Part shown: piece after piece, positions 19,353-29,673 of the stretch
Position numbering within the stretch: position 1 is the first letter of the stretch
How the letters are laid out: each line of letters begins with the position of its first letter
Assembly (NCBI GenBank): GCA_028717265.1
Contig: JAQUOE010000008.1
Location: forward strand, 1 to 51,152
DNA: 51,152 nt
Origin: Actinomycetota bacterium
GTDB taxonomy: Bacteria; Actinomycetota; Humimicrobiia; Humimicrobiales; Humimicrobiaceae
Direction: 5' to 3'
Made by a program: the position numbers and the translations under genes
Notes under the pieces: generated by a model
What the model saw: only the letters and a program-made list of their open reading frames with translations
The model's database searches: none
Told to the model about the DNA's origin: nothing

Positions 19353-20261
19353 ATGAAACCAATTAAAATATGGATACTGGAAAGAAAATCTGATTTTAAT
19401 TCCTATACGACTAAAAGGTTTTATGAAGTCGCAGGGAACGCAAATATAGAATTAAAATTGGTGGCCCCTGAAGAGTTAGATTTGATCGTTACAAAAGAAG
19501 ACAAAAAAAGTATTATCTACAACGGTAATATAATAGAACTTCCTGATTGTTTGATTCCAAGAATTGGAACTGTTACATATTATGCACTTGCTATAATCAG
19601 GCATTTCGAAAGACTGGGAGTCTTCATACTGAATCCAAGTCAGAGCATGGAGACAGCGAAAGATAAACTTTCGACATTACAGCTTCTATCATCCAATAAC
19701 ATCCCCATACCCAAGACAATGCTTGCCAAGTTTCCTTTGAATACCTCTTTTGTGGAAAAAGAATTTTCTTATCCTTTGATAATAAAAACAGTTATAGGGT
19801 CCAAAGGGAGGGGCGTCTTCCTCGTAGAAAATAGAAATAAATTAAATGACCTGGTGAATCTGCTGGAAATTTCAAAAGATCCTAAAACTAACTTAATCTT
19901 ACAGGAGTTTATCAGTTCCAGCAAAGGAAGGGACATAAGAGTAATTGTTATCGGCGGCAGAGCAATTGGCGCTATGCTCAGAACGGCATCAGATGATAAT
20001 TTTAAAGCAAATTATTCTGCAGGAGGAGAAGTCATATCCTACGAAATAAATCCTACTATTGAATGGCTCTCTGTTGAATCGGCCAGAATAGTAGGTCTTG
20101 ATATCGCAGGAGTTGATATTCTATTTGATCAAAATAGTTATAAAGTTTGCGAAGTAAATTCTTATCCCGGATTTGAAGGATTTGAAAAAGCTACTCAGAT
20201 AAATATACCGGAGGAAATTTTTAAATATATTTTCGTCCGTCTGGGGGGAACTTCTTCTTAA
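19353..20261 (+). CDS. RimK-family ATP-grasp ligase
   Basis: NPSQSMETAKDKLSTLQLLSSNNIPIPKT, KTVIGSKGRGVFLVE, GRDIRVIVIGGRAIGAMLR, GVDILFDQNSYKVCEVNSYPGFEGFEKAT. Confidence 0.9.
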   Translation: MKPIKIWILERKSDFNSYTTKRFYEVAGNANIELKLVAPEELDLIVTKEDKKSIIYNGNIIELPDCLIPRIGTVTYYALAIIRHFERLGVFILNPSQSMETAKDKLSTLQLLSSNNIPIPKTMLAKFPLNTSFVEKEFSYPLIIKTVIGSKGRGVFLVENRNKLNDLVNLLEISKDPKTNLILQEFISSSKGRDIRVIVIGGRAIGAMLRTASDDNFKANYSAGGEVISYEINPTIEWLSVESARIVGLDIAGVDILFDQNSYKVCEVNSYPGFEGFEKATQINIPEEIFKYIFVRLGGTSS

Positions 20262-20276
20262 AAATTATCTGTATTT

Positions 20277-21644
20277 TTAACTTATTTCCAGAACTTCGCT
20301 GCTGGTTTTGCGGTTAAAGATCCTCAATTCACAGAATATGAATATTCCTGCTATGGTAATAGATAGAAAATCAGCAACAGGCATTGCCAGCCAGATTCCA
20401 TTTAAACCAAAAATTTTTGGCAGTAAATATATAGCCGGGATCAAAAATAAAAATTGCTTGGTAGAAGTAATCAGCAGTGATTGTACGGGTTTTCCCAGAG
20501 ACTGGAAGAAACTTGCACTGACCATATGCATTCCAACAAAAGGGAAAAAAGCAACCAGTAATCTTAAGGGCATTATTCCCATATTGATGAGAGACTGATT
20601 GCTGCTAAAAATGCTTAAAAAATACCCGGGAAAGAACATCATGGGTATAAAAGCAATCAATGATATGATAGAGGTCCATATTATTGTTAGCCATAATATT
20701 TTCTTGACTCTCTGATATTTTTTCGCGCCATAATTAAAGCTTGATATAGTAGCGAAACTCTGTGATATCACCACTATTGGTACCTGTATAAATCCAATCA
20801 TTCTGTAGCCTATGCCCAGAATAGCTATATGGATATCATTCCCGTATACACGGAGTGACCTGTTGAAGATAAGAATGACTACACTTGTGACAGTCATCAT
20901 GATAAAAGTCGGGCATCCGATCAGCAGTATTTCTTTTATTTTTTTGAAATCTATCCTGAATGTTGAAGGTTTGAGTTTATATATGCTTTTCCCCCATATA
21001 TAGAACCATATTATAAGAATCGTACTCAATGTCTCACCGATAAGTGTCGCTACAGCGGCTCCTCTTATACCCATTTTAAAACCAAAAATAAAGATCGGAT
21101 CAAGAATGATGTTAAGTATGGATCCGACAGCTATAAAATACATTGCAGCCCTGGGCTTCCCTTCCGCCCTTACAAAATCATTTGTAGTAATCAGAAACGA
21201 AAGAAGTATAAAACCGGGGAATACAATAATAAGGTATTCTTTTGCAATTGGTATAACGTCTGCAGAGGCACCAAAAAATAAAAGTACCCTGTCGATAAAT
21301 ATATATGCCAGTGCTATGAAGGTAATATTTAACAGTAAATTTAATATAACTCCGTTTCCCATAGAATTTACTGCTCTTTTTACATCATTCTTGCCCAGAG
21401 CTCTTGAAATTATGGAAGCGGAACCTGTTCCAACCATAAGTCCGATAGCCATTATAGAAAGCAATATCGGCAATGCTATTGAAAGAGCTGCTATCCCCAG
21501 AGGGCCTACTCCCCTTCCTACAAAAATCGTATCCACTATGATATAAAGAAATCCTGACAGCAGCCCGAGAATTCCTGGTATTGCAAAACTGAAGAGTAAC
21601 TTATTCAAGTTACCCTCCAGTATTTGTTTTCTTTGATTATCCAT
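20277..21644 (-). CDS. MATE-family efflux transporter
   Basis: Twelve-TM pattern; GILGLLSGFLYIIVDTIFVGRGVGPLGIAALSIALPI and GTGSASIISRALGKND. Confidence 0.93.
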   Translation of the reverse strand: MDNQRKQILEGNLNKLLFSFAIPGILGLLSGFLYIIVDTIFVGRGVGPLGIAALSIALPILLSIMAIGLMVGTGSASIISRALGKNDVKRAVNSMGNGVILNLLLNITFIALAYIFIDRVLLFFGASADVIPIAKEYLIIVFPGFILLSFLITTNDFVRAEGKPRAAMYFIAVGSILNIILDPIFIFGFKMGIRGAAVATLIGETLSTILIIWFYIWGKSIYKLKPSTFRIDFKKIKEILLIGCPTFIMMTVTSVVILIFNRSLRVYGNDIHIAILGIGYRMIGFIQVPIVVISQSFATISSFNYGAKKYQRVKKILWLTIIWTSIISLIAFIPMMFFPGYFLSIFSSNQSLINMGIMPLRLLVAFFPFVGMHMVSASFFQSLGKPVQSLLITSTKQFLFLIPAIYLLPKIFGLNGIWLAMPVADFLSITIAGIFIFCELRIFNRKTSSEVLEIS

Positions 21645-21652
21645 ATATATAT

Positions 21653-22840
21653 TTATTTTGGAAATTCATTCGCAAATTTAGCCGAATATCTGTATGTCCT
21701 GCCTTTCCATCTTACCTGAGATTTTTCTTTCTTTTGGAATAAAAGCTTGAAATTCATAAAGACCATATAAGCTATCGATACCGGATGTAAAAATATATCA
21801 ATGATTTTTCCATTTATCTTTATTTTAGCCATTGTCCTTGTTAATAAAATACTCAGGACTTGAAACAGAAGCAATGATAGGCTCGAATAGAATAATATGT
21901 TTGTCCTGAATTCAACAAACGGCAGTATTGCCAGCAATATAAACGGGAGCAAAAAGAAAACGAACATAACAAGAATAATTGATGAAACTCCGAACCTGCT
22001 GTTGAAATTCCCAAGAAAGATTCTGCAAAAGCCCTCGTATATTTCGTTGAAATTATCGTATAATCTGGTTGAATAGATCTTTCTTCCATTAAAAATCATG
22101 AATTTATATCCCTTCCTGATAAATAATTTTGAGATAGCGGTATCTTCCACACAGCTATTTTTTATACATCTGTGTCCTCCCATATCCCGGTAAATATCTC
22201 TTTTTACGATCATCAGGCTTCCTATCCCGCTGCCGAATACGGGAATTTTAGATCTCCGGATAAAAAGGAGAGGTGGGATCAAAATCTGAAAATTTGTCAG
22301 ATTGATAACCATCCTTTCATGAAATGATCTCATGACCTGCTCGGGACATGCCGACAATAAATCCAGTTTTTCCTGTACAAGACAGCTCAACGCACTGGTC
22401 ACGGATTCTTTTTTATGTATTGTATCCGCATCGGTAAAAAATAAATATTTGCCTTTGGACTCCTTAAATAATTGATAACAGGCATAATTTTTACCTGTCC
22501 ATCCCTCTGGCAAACCTTTGCCTTTGATCAATTTTACTTTTTTATAGGTATTAGAAATATCTGCCGTAATTCTTGCGGTATCATCCGTGGAATTATCATT
22601 GAGCACCAGAATTTCCATATTGTCATAATCCTGCGTTATTAAGGAAAGCAGGCATTCCCTGATATTTTTCTCCTCATTTCTCGCAGGTATAAGAACCGAT
22701 ATAAGTGGATTCTCTTTTTTTATCTCAGGCTGCAACCTGTAATTTGTTATATCTTTAAAAAGAATAGAATTAATAAGAAAATTTACAAAAAACGCAAATA
22801 ACAGAGAAGATACTACTATATTGTATATTAAAAATACCAT
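21653..22840 (-). CDS. Glycosyltransferase family 2 (CrtQ/CruC-like), membrane-associated
   Basis: LISVLIPARNEEKNIRECLLSLITQDYDNMEILVLNDNSTDDTARI, GLPEGWTGKNYACYQL, LFFTDADT, C-terminal TMs. Confidence 0.88.
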   Translation of the reverse strand: MVFLIYNIVVSSLLFAFFVNFLINSILFKDITNYRLQPEIKKENPLISVLIPARNEEKNIRECLLSLITQDYDNMEILVLNDNSTDDTARITADISNTYKKVKLIKGKGLPEGWTGKNYACYQLFKESKGKYLFFTDADTIHKKESVTSALSCLVQEKLDLLSACPEQVMRSFHERMVINLTNFQILIPPLLFIRRSKIPVFGSGIGSLMIVKRDIYRDMGGHRCIKNSCVEDTAISKLFIRKGYKFMIFNGRKIYSTRLYDNFNEIYEGFCRIFLGNFNSRFGVSSIILVMFVFFLLPFILLAILPFVEFRTNILFYSSLSLLLFQVLSILLTRTMAKIKINGKIIDIFLHPVSIAYMVFMNFKLLFQKKEKSQVRWKGRTYRYSAKFANEFPK

Positions 22841-23084
22841 TTAAAATAATAATTGTTTTCTTGTTATTGAATTTTATGGACTTCTTTACGGAGTTTTTAT
22901 TATATCACAGCATTTAATCTTAATTCATAATCTTTTATATTTTACTCTGTAAATAATACTGATAATTCAAAAGGAACATTTTAATATTTTATTATACATT
23001 AGTAAGAATACTGCATAAAGGAAATTCTTGTAATATGAAACAGTAAATGTTTTTTAGGATAGTTATATTCTTAGTTGTAGAATA

Positions 23085-25508
23085 TCAATCAAGCATTATA
23101 TCCCGCAGGTCGATATTTGATACTTTGAATAAAAATTTCTGTTCTGTTTTGGGAACCCTTTCACTGTCCCATGAAAATAGGAATCCATCATAATAATAAC
23201 TTCCCCAGTCCATTGTCTTATTTTCATAAAGGTACCCGGAACCCTTTTCAGTGGCGATATCCAGATAAGAATTGGCTGACATAAAATCGTCTTCCGGTGT
23301 AATATCCACCGGTATCCATCCGTAATCGGGCATCTGTATTTCTATCCAGGCATGTCCCATATCAATTTCTTTTTCATTCTCAAAAAGAATCGTATAAACG
23401 GGAATACCTGCCGCAAGTCTTGCGGGTATGTCTGCTGCCCTCAAAAGAGCGGCATAAAGTATGGCATAATCGCTGCATATTCCTTTTCCTCTTTCCAGTA
23501 TTTCCGACGCGTAAAGTAATTCATAATCTTTTTCTTCGACACGCGAAAAATCATAATAAAGATTACGTTTTACATAATTATAAAGAATTTTTGCTATTTC
23601 TACCGGATCTGTCTCGCTCCCGGTAAGTGATTTCGCAATATTAAGAATTTTAGGATTATCAGAATCAATAAACAGATCATCCGAAGTATACCATATGAAA
23701 TCAGGATCATCCCTGTCATAATCCGAATAATTGACTTCAATATCTCTATATCTGAATTCATAAACTGTTGTATCAATAACAACTGATACAGTCAGACTTT
23801 TTCCTCCGGCAAGTTCTCCATCTATTTCGAAATGAAGCAGAGCATTTCGGTAATTATCCAGCAGTTCAGCATAATCAGGATAATTAGCTGAATAATCATT
23901 TATTATCTGATATGGATAATAGGTCTGTGGAACTCTTATAAAACAATTTATATCTTTAAGGTTATCAACACTATTATTAAAAAGAGTATAATCTATTTTT
24001 ATTTTAAAATCATGCTTTACGGAAGATGCGATGGGTAAATCAATTTCTTCAACCGCTATTTCCGTAGTTGCCTCATCGCTTTCTGCTCCATCTGAGACAA
24101 TAAGTCTTACTTCATAGACTCCGGATTTATTAAAATAATAAGTAAAGGTCTCTTCATCCGAATTTTTAATTCCATCTACTTCCCATAAATATTCCAATTC
24201 ATCTCCATCAGGATCGAATGCTTCCCCGGCGCTAAAATATACCGGATTTTTTATTTGATAACTGCCTCCCTCCAGTTTGTCTCCTGTAACTTCTATTACA
24301 GCTATCGGAGGTAGATTTTTATCCTGAATGTCGACATAATACAATTTTTCTTCTCCTCCGGAATTGCCGGATAGCTCCATAATGCTCATTCCCCCGAATC
24401 CATCTGCAATATATCCGTAATTGCCTTCAAGTGTTATATCGTAGGAAGCCCCATCAGTGTTCAAACTATCCGCAATAACAGGATCATTGCTATTCTCTAC
24501 ATCTACGGCATATATTCCGCCTGATAAACTTGATACATAGATATAATCACCGGTGCCGTCCAATTCCCATGCACCACCCGGAATCTCACACCATCCGGCA
24601 GTTTTCAGGTTTGATGGATCTTCTATGCTCACGATCTGCAGCAAGCTTTCGGCATAATTATTATTATCCTCTTCATTCCGGCAACTTGATATATAAGCAT
24701 GATCTTTAGTAACATACAGACCCCATGAACCTGAAGGGATGACACACGAATTTATAAATTCAGGGCTATCTTTATTTTTTATATTTATAATAAGCAATCT
24801 GCTTTTATTCGAATATTCTATTTCATCATAATCATAAAAATTTACATTTATATATGCCAGATCATCTTTTACCCATATACTTGAAGGTAATCCGTCTATT
24901 TCAAACTTACTCACTATTTCAGGATCTCTTTTATCCGAAATATCTACTATTTCCAGATTGCTTGTTTCCAGGGTTCCATCTTCTACAGCAGTATTGATAT
25001 ATGCGCAATCTTCATCTATAAACATACCGTATACGGACTTATTATTATTTTCTCCCGTGTTATAATTACCGATAAGTCTGGGATTTTGCCGGTCTTCAAT
25101 ATCTACTATATAAAATCCGCAATTGGTATAAATATCATTATAATCATTACTTATCCATTCCGTATAAGATATATACGCATAATCGCCTTTTACGATAACG
25201 ATATTCGCTGATTCCAGATCTTTGCATCTCCCTGCTATAAAAGGATTCTTTTTATCTCTGATATCTATTACATAAAGGACACCGAGATCATTTGTAAGAT
25301 ATGCATAATTTCCGCTTATGCTTATATCTATAGCCTGACCGGATATATTCATACTACCTGTAAGATGTGAATCGGGAATACCGGAAAATATTCCCGCTTC
25401 TACTATTTCTTCATCTTTCCCGCTGCGGCAGGAAGTAAGATACGAAACCAGAAGTATTATTATCAATAATAAGAATATTTTCTTGATTGTAATCTTCGGA
25501 TTATTCAT
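23085..25508 (-). CDS. Lipoprotein with LVIVD-like beta-propeller repeats, PKD domain and transglutaminase-like domain
   Basis: Lipobox LTSC; repeated 'YAY(I/L)...VDIxDxxNPxxxG' units; PKD-like AFDPDGDELEYLWEVDG...GVYEVRLIVSDG; GKGICSDYA (Cys), GHAWIEIQ (His), VDITPEDD (Asp). Confidence 0.9.
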   Translation of the reverse strand: MNNPKITIKKIFLLLIIILLVSYLTSCRSGKDEEIVEAGIFSGIPDSHLTGSMNISGQAIDISISGNYAYLTNDLGVLYVIDIRDKKNPFIAGRCKDLESANIVIVKGDYAYISYTEWISNDYNDIYTNCGFYIVDIEDRQNPRLIGNYNTGENNNKSVYGMFIDEDCAYINTAVEDGTLETSNLEIVDISDKRDPEIVSKFEIDGLPSSIWVKDDLAYINVNFYDYDEIEYSNKSRLLIINIKNKDSPEFINSCVIPSGSWGLYVTKDHAYISSCRNEEDNNNYAESLLQIVSIEDPSNLKTAGWCEIPGGAWELDGTGDYIYVSSLSGGIYAVDVENSNDPVIADSLNTDGASYDITLEGNYGYIADGFGGMSIMELSGNSGGEEKLYYVDIQDKNLPPIAVIEVTGDKLEGGSYQIKNPVYFSAGEAFDPDGDELEYLWEVDGIKNSDEETFTYYFNKSGVYEVRLIVSDGAESDEATTEIAVEEIDLPIASSVKHDFKIKIDYTLFNNSVDNLKDINCFIRVPQTYYPYQIINDYSANYPDYAELLDNYRNALLHFEIDGELAGGKSLTVSVVIDTTVYEFRYRDIEVNYSDYDRDDPDFIWYTSDDLFIDSDNPKILNIAKSLTGSETDPVEIAKILYNYVKRNLYYDFSRVEEKDYELLYASEILERGKGICSDYAILYAALLRAADIPARLAAGIPVYTILFENEKEIDMGHAWIEIQMPDYGWIPVDITPEDDFMSANSYLDIATEKGSGYLYENKTMDWGSYYYDGFLFSWDSERVPKTEQKFLFKVSNIDLRDIMLD

Positions 25509-25545
25509 GTCTTTATATAGAAACTTAAACCCTGTCTTTTGATTT

Positions 25546-26124
25546 TTATTCGTCTATTTTTATCATATCTTCTTCATATTCTTTGAAATCTTCCAGGGGA
25601 GGGAGTTCATTCAGGCTTTCTATTCCTATCAGTTCCATGAACCTCTCGGTTACTTTATATAAAATGGGATTGCCAGGCTCTTTAAGTCTGCCCGCATCTT
25701 TTATCAATCCTTTGTCTACCAGTGTCAATATTACGCTATCGGTTCTGACTCCCCTGAGTTCTGCAATTTGCGTCCTGGTAACGGGCTGCCTGTAAGATAT
25801 GATTGCAAGAGTCTCCAGTGCGGCCTGTGAAAGATAGGTACGTATATTGGATTTAATAAATTTAATAAGTACCTCACTCAATGAGGGATTCGAATATAAC
25901 CTGAATCCACCTGCTACTCTTTTGAGAATAAATCCCCTATTATTATCGATATATTCCTTTTCCATAATTTCTATTATTTCGTTTATTTTTTTTTCACTTA
26001 TTCCGAGTGCTGCCGATATTTCCCTGGCACGGACTATCCCTTCAGAAACAAAAAGTATTCCTTCTATGCAGGTTTTTAGCCATTCTTTTTCTTTTTTTGA
26101 TTGTATATTACTATTATTATTCAT
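25546..26124 (-). CDS. scpB: Segregation and condensation protein B
   Basis: EGILFVSEGIVRAREISAALG...GFRLYSNP...LSQAALETLAIISYRQPVTRTQIAELRGV. Confidence 0.95.
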   Translation of the reverse strand: MNNNSNIQSKKEKEWLKTCIEGILFVSEGIVRAREISAALGISEKKINEIIEIMEKEYIDNNRGFILKRVAGGFRLYSNPSLSEVLIKFIKSNIRTYLSQAALETLAIISYRQPVTRTQIAELRGVRTDSVILTLVDKGLIKDAGRLKEPGNPILYKVTERFMELIGIESLNELPPLEDFKEYEEDMIKIDE

Positions 26125-26146
26125 TTAATATCTTACAAGTTTTATA

Positions 26147-26893
26147 TTATTTTATTCTTTTTATAATGATACTACCGAAATTTTCAAATTGAATAATATC
26201 TATTTCATTCTTCTTATATAGTTCCAACAGTGACAGGAAACTTACTATTTTATCAATAATCCTTTCATATTTTAACGTTATTTCCTTGAATGTTATATCA
26301 TCCTTAAGATATAATAATTTCTTTATTCTTTTCATCTCTTCAAAAATATTTATACCTGATCTTTGATTGCAAAAACTTCCTAAATCCAATTTTTCCTCAT
26401 TATATTTAATAAGCCTCGAAGCTATAACCGATAATTCTTCTATATTTATATCCCTGGTAAAATCAGGCAATAATTTTAAAAATTCTTTCTCGATTGGAGC
26501 TTCTCTTATAAAATACAAAGATTCCTTTTCATAGATGCTTCTTAGGTAATTGGATATTTTCTTGAATATTCTATACTCTTCTTCTCTTTTTTTTAGAATT
26601 TCGATATCTATTATATTTTCATCGTCACCGGCAGTCCCATTTTTCGAGGGAAGCAGCGATCTTGATTTTATTTCCAGTAGAATGGATGCAACATATATGA
26701 ATCCTGACAGAGTATCGAATAATATGTTTTTTTTATCTTTTATATAAGATATAAAATCTTTTGTGATGATGCTTAAACTGATTTCATAGATATCTTCTTT
26801 TTTTTTCTGAACCAGATCCAGAAGCAGATACAGGGGGCCTTTAAATTTTTTATATTCTACTAAATAATCTTTTACTTCTATGCAGTTTTCCAA
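26147..26893 (-). CDS. scpA: Segregation and condensation protein A
   Basis: KFKGPLYLLLDLVQKKKEDIYEISLSIITKDFISY...AS.LLEIKSRSLLP; adjacent scpB. Confidence 0.92.
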   Translation of the reverse strand: MENCIEVKDYLVEYKKFKGPLYLLLDLVQKKKEDIYEISLSIITKDFISYIKDKKNILFDTLSGFIYVASILLEIKSRSLLPSKNGTAGDDENIIDIEILKKREEEYRIFKKISNYLRSIYEKESLYFIREAPIEKEFLKLLPDFTRDINIEELSVIASRLIKYNEEKLDLGSFCNQRSGINIFEEMKRIKKLLYLKDDITFKEITLKYERIIDKIVSFLSLLELYKKNEIDIIQFENFGSIIIKRIK

Positions 26894-26894
26894 T

Positions 26895-27875
26895 CTAATC
26901 TATACCCATCTTTTTCCTTACATCGGATATTGTCTTATCGGCAATTTGTCTAACCTGTTTTTTGCCTTCTTCCAGAATATCATAGACATAATTCAGGTTT
27001 TGTTTTATCTTATTTCTTTTTTCCTGAAAATCCTCTAAAGATTTATATATTATTCCGGAAATCTCTTCCTTGCATCTGGTACATCCGATTTTTCCCTGCT
27101 TGCATCTTTGCTCTATTTCTTCTATTTCTTTTTCTTTATATATTTTATAGAAATCGAATACATTGCAAATTCCTGGATCACCGGGATCTTCAAGGTGTAT
27201 TCTTTTAGGATCGGTTATCATCATCGCAACTTTGCTTCGTATAGTATCAAAATCATCGGATAGAAATATTGCATTATTATAACTTTTGGACATTTTTCGT
27301 CCATCTATCCCCGGAACTCTTGTAGCTTTTGACAGCATTTCTTTTGGCTCTATAAAATATTTCCCATAAAGATAGTTGAATCTTCTTGCTATTTCTCTGG
27401 TAATTTCAAGATGCGGCAGCTGATCCTCTCCTACCGGTATTATATCGGAATTGACTATAAGTATATCTGCAGCCATTAGTACAGGATACGATAAGAAACC
27501 CAGCGTGGATATGTCTCTGGATTTCAACTCGTTCATTTGTTCCTTGTAAGTAGGACAGCGTTCCAGCCATGACAAAGGTGTTATCATCGAAAAATAAAGA
27601 GTCAATTCAGATATTTGAGGTATATCTGATTGCCTGTATAAATGGGTCAATACCGGGTCTATTCCCAGAGCAATAAGATCTATTATACATTCGATTACGT
27701 CAGATTTTATATTCTCAGGATTTAAATATTCTGTTGATAATGCATGCCAATCAACCAGAAAGAAAAAATTTTCATAGTCTTTTTGATATTTAATCATATT
27801 GCTGATATTTCCATGCAGATGACCAAGATGTAATTTCCCGGTAGGCCTGAATCCGGTAAGCATTTTCTTTTTCAT
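26895..27875 (-). CDS. trpS: Tryptophanyl-tRNA synthetase
   Basis: TGFRPTGKLHLGHLHGNI (HIGH-like) and GRKMSKSYNNAIFLSD (KMSKS). Confidence 0.96.
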   Translation of the reverse strand: MKKKMLTGFRPTGKLHLGHLHGNISNMIKYQKDYENFFFLVDWHALSTEYLNPENIKSDVIECIIDLIALGIDPVLTHLYRQSDIPQISELTLYFSMITPLSWLERCPTYKEQMNELKSRDISTLGFLSYPVLMAADILIVNSDIIPVGEDQLPHLEITREIARRFNYLYGKYFIEPKEMLSKATRVPGIDGRKMSKSYNNAIFLSDDFDTIRSKVAMMITDPKRIHLEDPGDPGICNVFDFYKIYKEKEIEEIEQRCKQGKIGCTRCKEEISGIIYKSLEDFQEKRNKIKQNLNYVYDILEEGKKQVRQIADKTISDVRKKMGID

Positions 27876-27900
27876 TAAATCTCTCCTATCCTCTAATTCC

Positions 27901-28617
27901 CTAAGTAATCAGATATTGCCACCATATGCAAATATCATAAATAAATTTAAATACGGGCGATATGACGGTCCAGAATATTCTTCCGCCAAGAAATAAAAAT
28001 ATGAAAATAAAAATGATACCAAATCTTCCAAGATTTAAAAATCTGAACATCGCCTCTCCGGGAAGAAAAGATGCCAGTATTTTAGAGCCATCCAACGGAG
28101 GGATAGGTATAAAATTAAAAATAGCCAGAAAGATATTTATATATATAGTATTTCTGAATATCTCGCTTACAAGATCAAAAGTTTTATAACCAAGAGTATC
28201 CGAGACAGTTATTCCATTAGAAATTTTAATATATATAAAGAAAAAAAGCCCGAATATTAAACCAATTAAAAAAGCAAAAATCAAATTTGCCACAGGACCA
28301 GCAATCGAAGTGTATCGAATTCCTTTTCTGTAATTTCTAAAATATGAAGGATTTATGGGAACAGGTTTAGCATAACCGAACACAATACCGGAATTAATAA
28401 GTATAAGCAGCAGCGGAAGCAGTACACTCCCGAATAAGTCTATATGTGCGATTGGATTCAGAGTGAGCCTCCCCATGTTCCTGGCAGTCGGATCACCGCT
28501 CCTGTAAGCTATATACCCATGGGCATATTCATGTAAAACAACACCCATTATCAATCCGGGTAACCATGTAACAAGTTGCCTTAAAAAATCGATTATTGAT
28601 TGTCCCAGACCGGCCAT
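27901..28617 (-). CDS. Site-2 protease family protein (peptidase M50)
   Basis: VLHEYAHGYIAYRSGDPTA (HExxH) and FNFIPIPPLDGSKIL. Confidence 0.94.
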   Translation of the reverse strand: MAGLGQSIIDFLRQLVTWLPGLIMGVVLHEYAHGYIAYRSGDPTARNMGRLTLNPIAHIDLFGSVLLPLLLILINSGIVFGYAKPVPINPSYFRNYRKGIRYTSIAGPVANLIFAFLIGLIFGLFFFIYIKISNGITVSDTLGYKTFDLVSEIFRNTIYINIFLAIFNFIPIPPLDGSKILASFLPGEAMFRFLNLGRFGIIFIFIFLFLGGRIFWTVISPVFKFIYDICIWWQYLIT

Positions 28618-28743
28618 TTTATTATACCTTCCTCACCCTATGACCCTATACCATACCAAAATATATTAAATTTGCAAATATTATTATACACTGCACCATT
28701 TAAGGCCATTTTTATAAAATAAATCCATCCGGATCTTACCCGG

Positions 28744-29667
28744 TCAGCCAGATTTTCTTTCTCTTGGATGATATCTGAAATATATATCTTTTATATGTTC
28801 CTTATCCAGAGTAGTATAGATTTCAGTTGTGGAAATATTGCTGTGTCCGAGTAATTCCTGGACGGTCCTTAAGTCTGCTCCCCCCTGCAGCATATGAGTC
28901 GCAAAACTGTGTCTGAAAATATGGGGGTAAAGGTTTTTATCAAGATTCACTTTACTTGCATATTTTTTTAATATTTTCCAGAATCCCTGCCTTGTCATTT
29001 TTTTACCGCTTCTGTTTAAAAATAAATGATCGGATCGATATTCTTTCTTTATCTTGAATCTGCTTGTTCTAAGATATTTATCTAAAAATGATAAAGCTTT
29101 CTTACCTATTGGAACTATCCTCTCCTTATCTCCCTTTCCTATAAATCTCAGTAATTCTTCATCCAGATCTATATCCTGCATTTTCAGGTTTACAATCTCG
29201 CTTGCTCTGAGTCCGCAAGAATATAACATTTCAAGCATTGTCCTGTCTCTAATCTCGAGGGCGGTTGAATATGGCACACTTTCAAGAAATTTTTCTACTT
29301 CTTCTATTTTTAATACTATAAGAATTTTTTTTAGCTTTATTGGATTATTTACCTGTACCCATGGATTTTTATTGCATTTGCCTTCTATTACCAGAAATTT
29401 ATAGAAACTTCTCAATGTCGATAACATCCTTGAAATAGATGATTCTGATTTTTCTTCTTCGTGTAACGCTTGAAAAAAATCCAGTATCTGTTCCTTCGAA
29501 AGTTCATAGTGATTCTCAATTTTATTGACTTCGAGAAATGAAATAAATCTTTTTAAATCTCTCAGGTATGAATCAATTGTATTTGAAAGAAGTAATTTTT
29601 CGAACCTTAAATATTCCCTGTACCCTGCTATATCTTTTCCGATATTTTTATTTTTTATCTTTTCCAA
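28744..29667 (-). CDS. Tyrosine recombinase XerC/XerD
   Basis: N-terminal SAM-like core-binding domain; catalytic CGLRASE, HIFRHSFATHML, LLGHSNISTTEIYT. Confidence 0.94.
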   Translation of the reverse strand: MEKIKNKNIGKDIAGYREYLRFEKLLLSNTIDSYLRDLKRFISFLEVNKIENHYELSKEQILDFFQALHEEEKSESSISRMLSTLRSFYKFLVIEGKCNKNPWVQVNNPIKLKKILIVLKIEEVEKFLESVPYSTALEIRDRTMLEMLYSCGLRASEIVNLKMQDIDLDEELLRFIGKGDKERIVPIGKKALSFLDKYLRTSRFKIKKEYRSDHLFLNRSGKKMTRQGFWKILKKYASKVNLDKNLYPHIFRHSFATHMLQGGADLRTVQELLGHSNISTTEIYTTLDKEHIKDIYFRYHPRERKSG

Positions 29668-29673
29668 TTCTTC

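Noticed and set aside
21853-22089. 78-aa minus-strand ORF inside the GT2 gene, and 23600..23782 inside the transglutaminase gene
   Set aside because: Alternative-frame ORFs fully inside strong CDSs with no RBS or family signal.
22872-22897. GGACTTC...GGAGTTTTT as a + strand terminator
   Set aside because: Short imperfect stem including a G-U pair; no upstream + strand gene to terminate.
23065-23085. ATATTCT-TAGTTGT-AGAATAT hairpin at the end of the transglutaminase gene as a terminator
   Set aside because: Weak A/T stem with no T-run on the minus strand afterwards.
25546-28617. scpB-scpA-trpS-M50 cluster as a novel system
   Set aside because: A known bacterial gene neighbourhood; nothing unusual seen in the proteins.
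28744-29667. Tyrosine recombinase as evidence for an integrative element
   Set aside because: Sequence and context (NUDIX, scpAB region) fit housekeeping XerC/D; no att-like repeats, tRNA junction or cargo.
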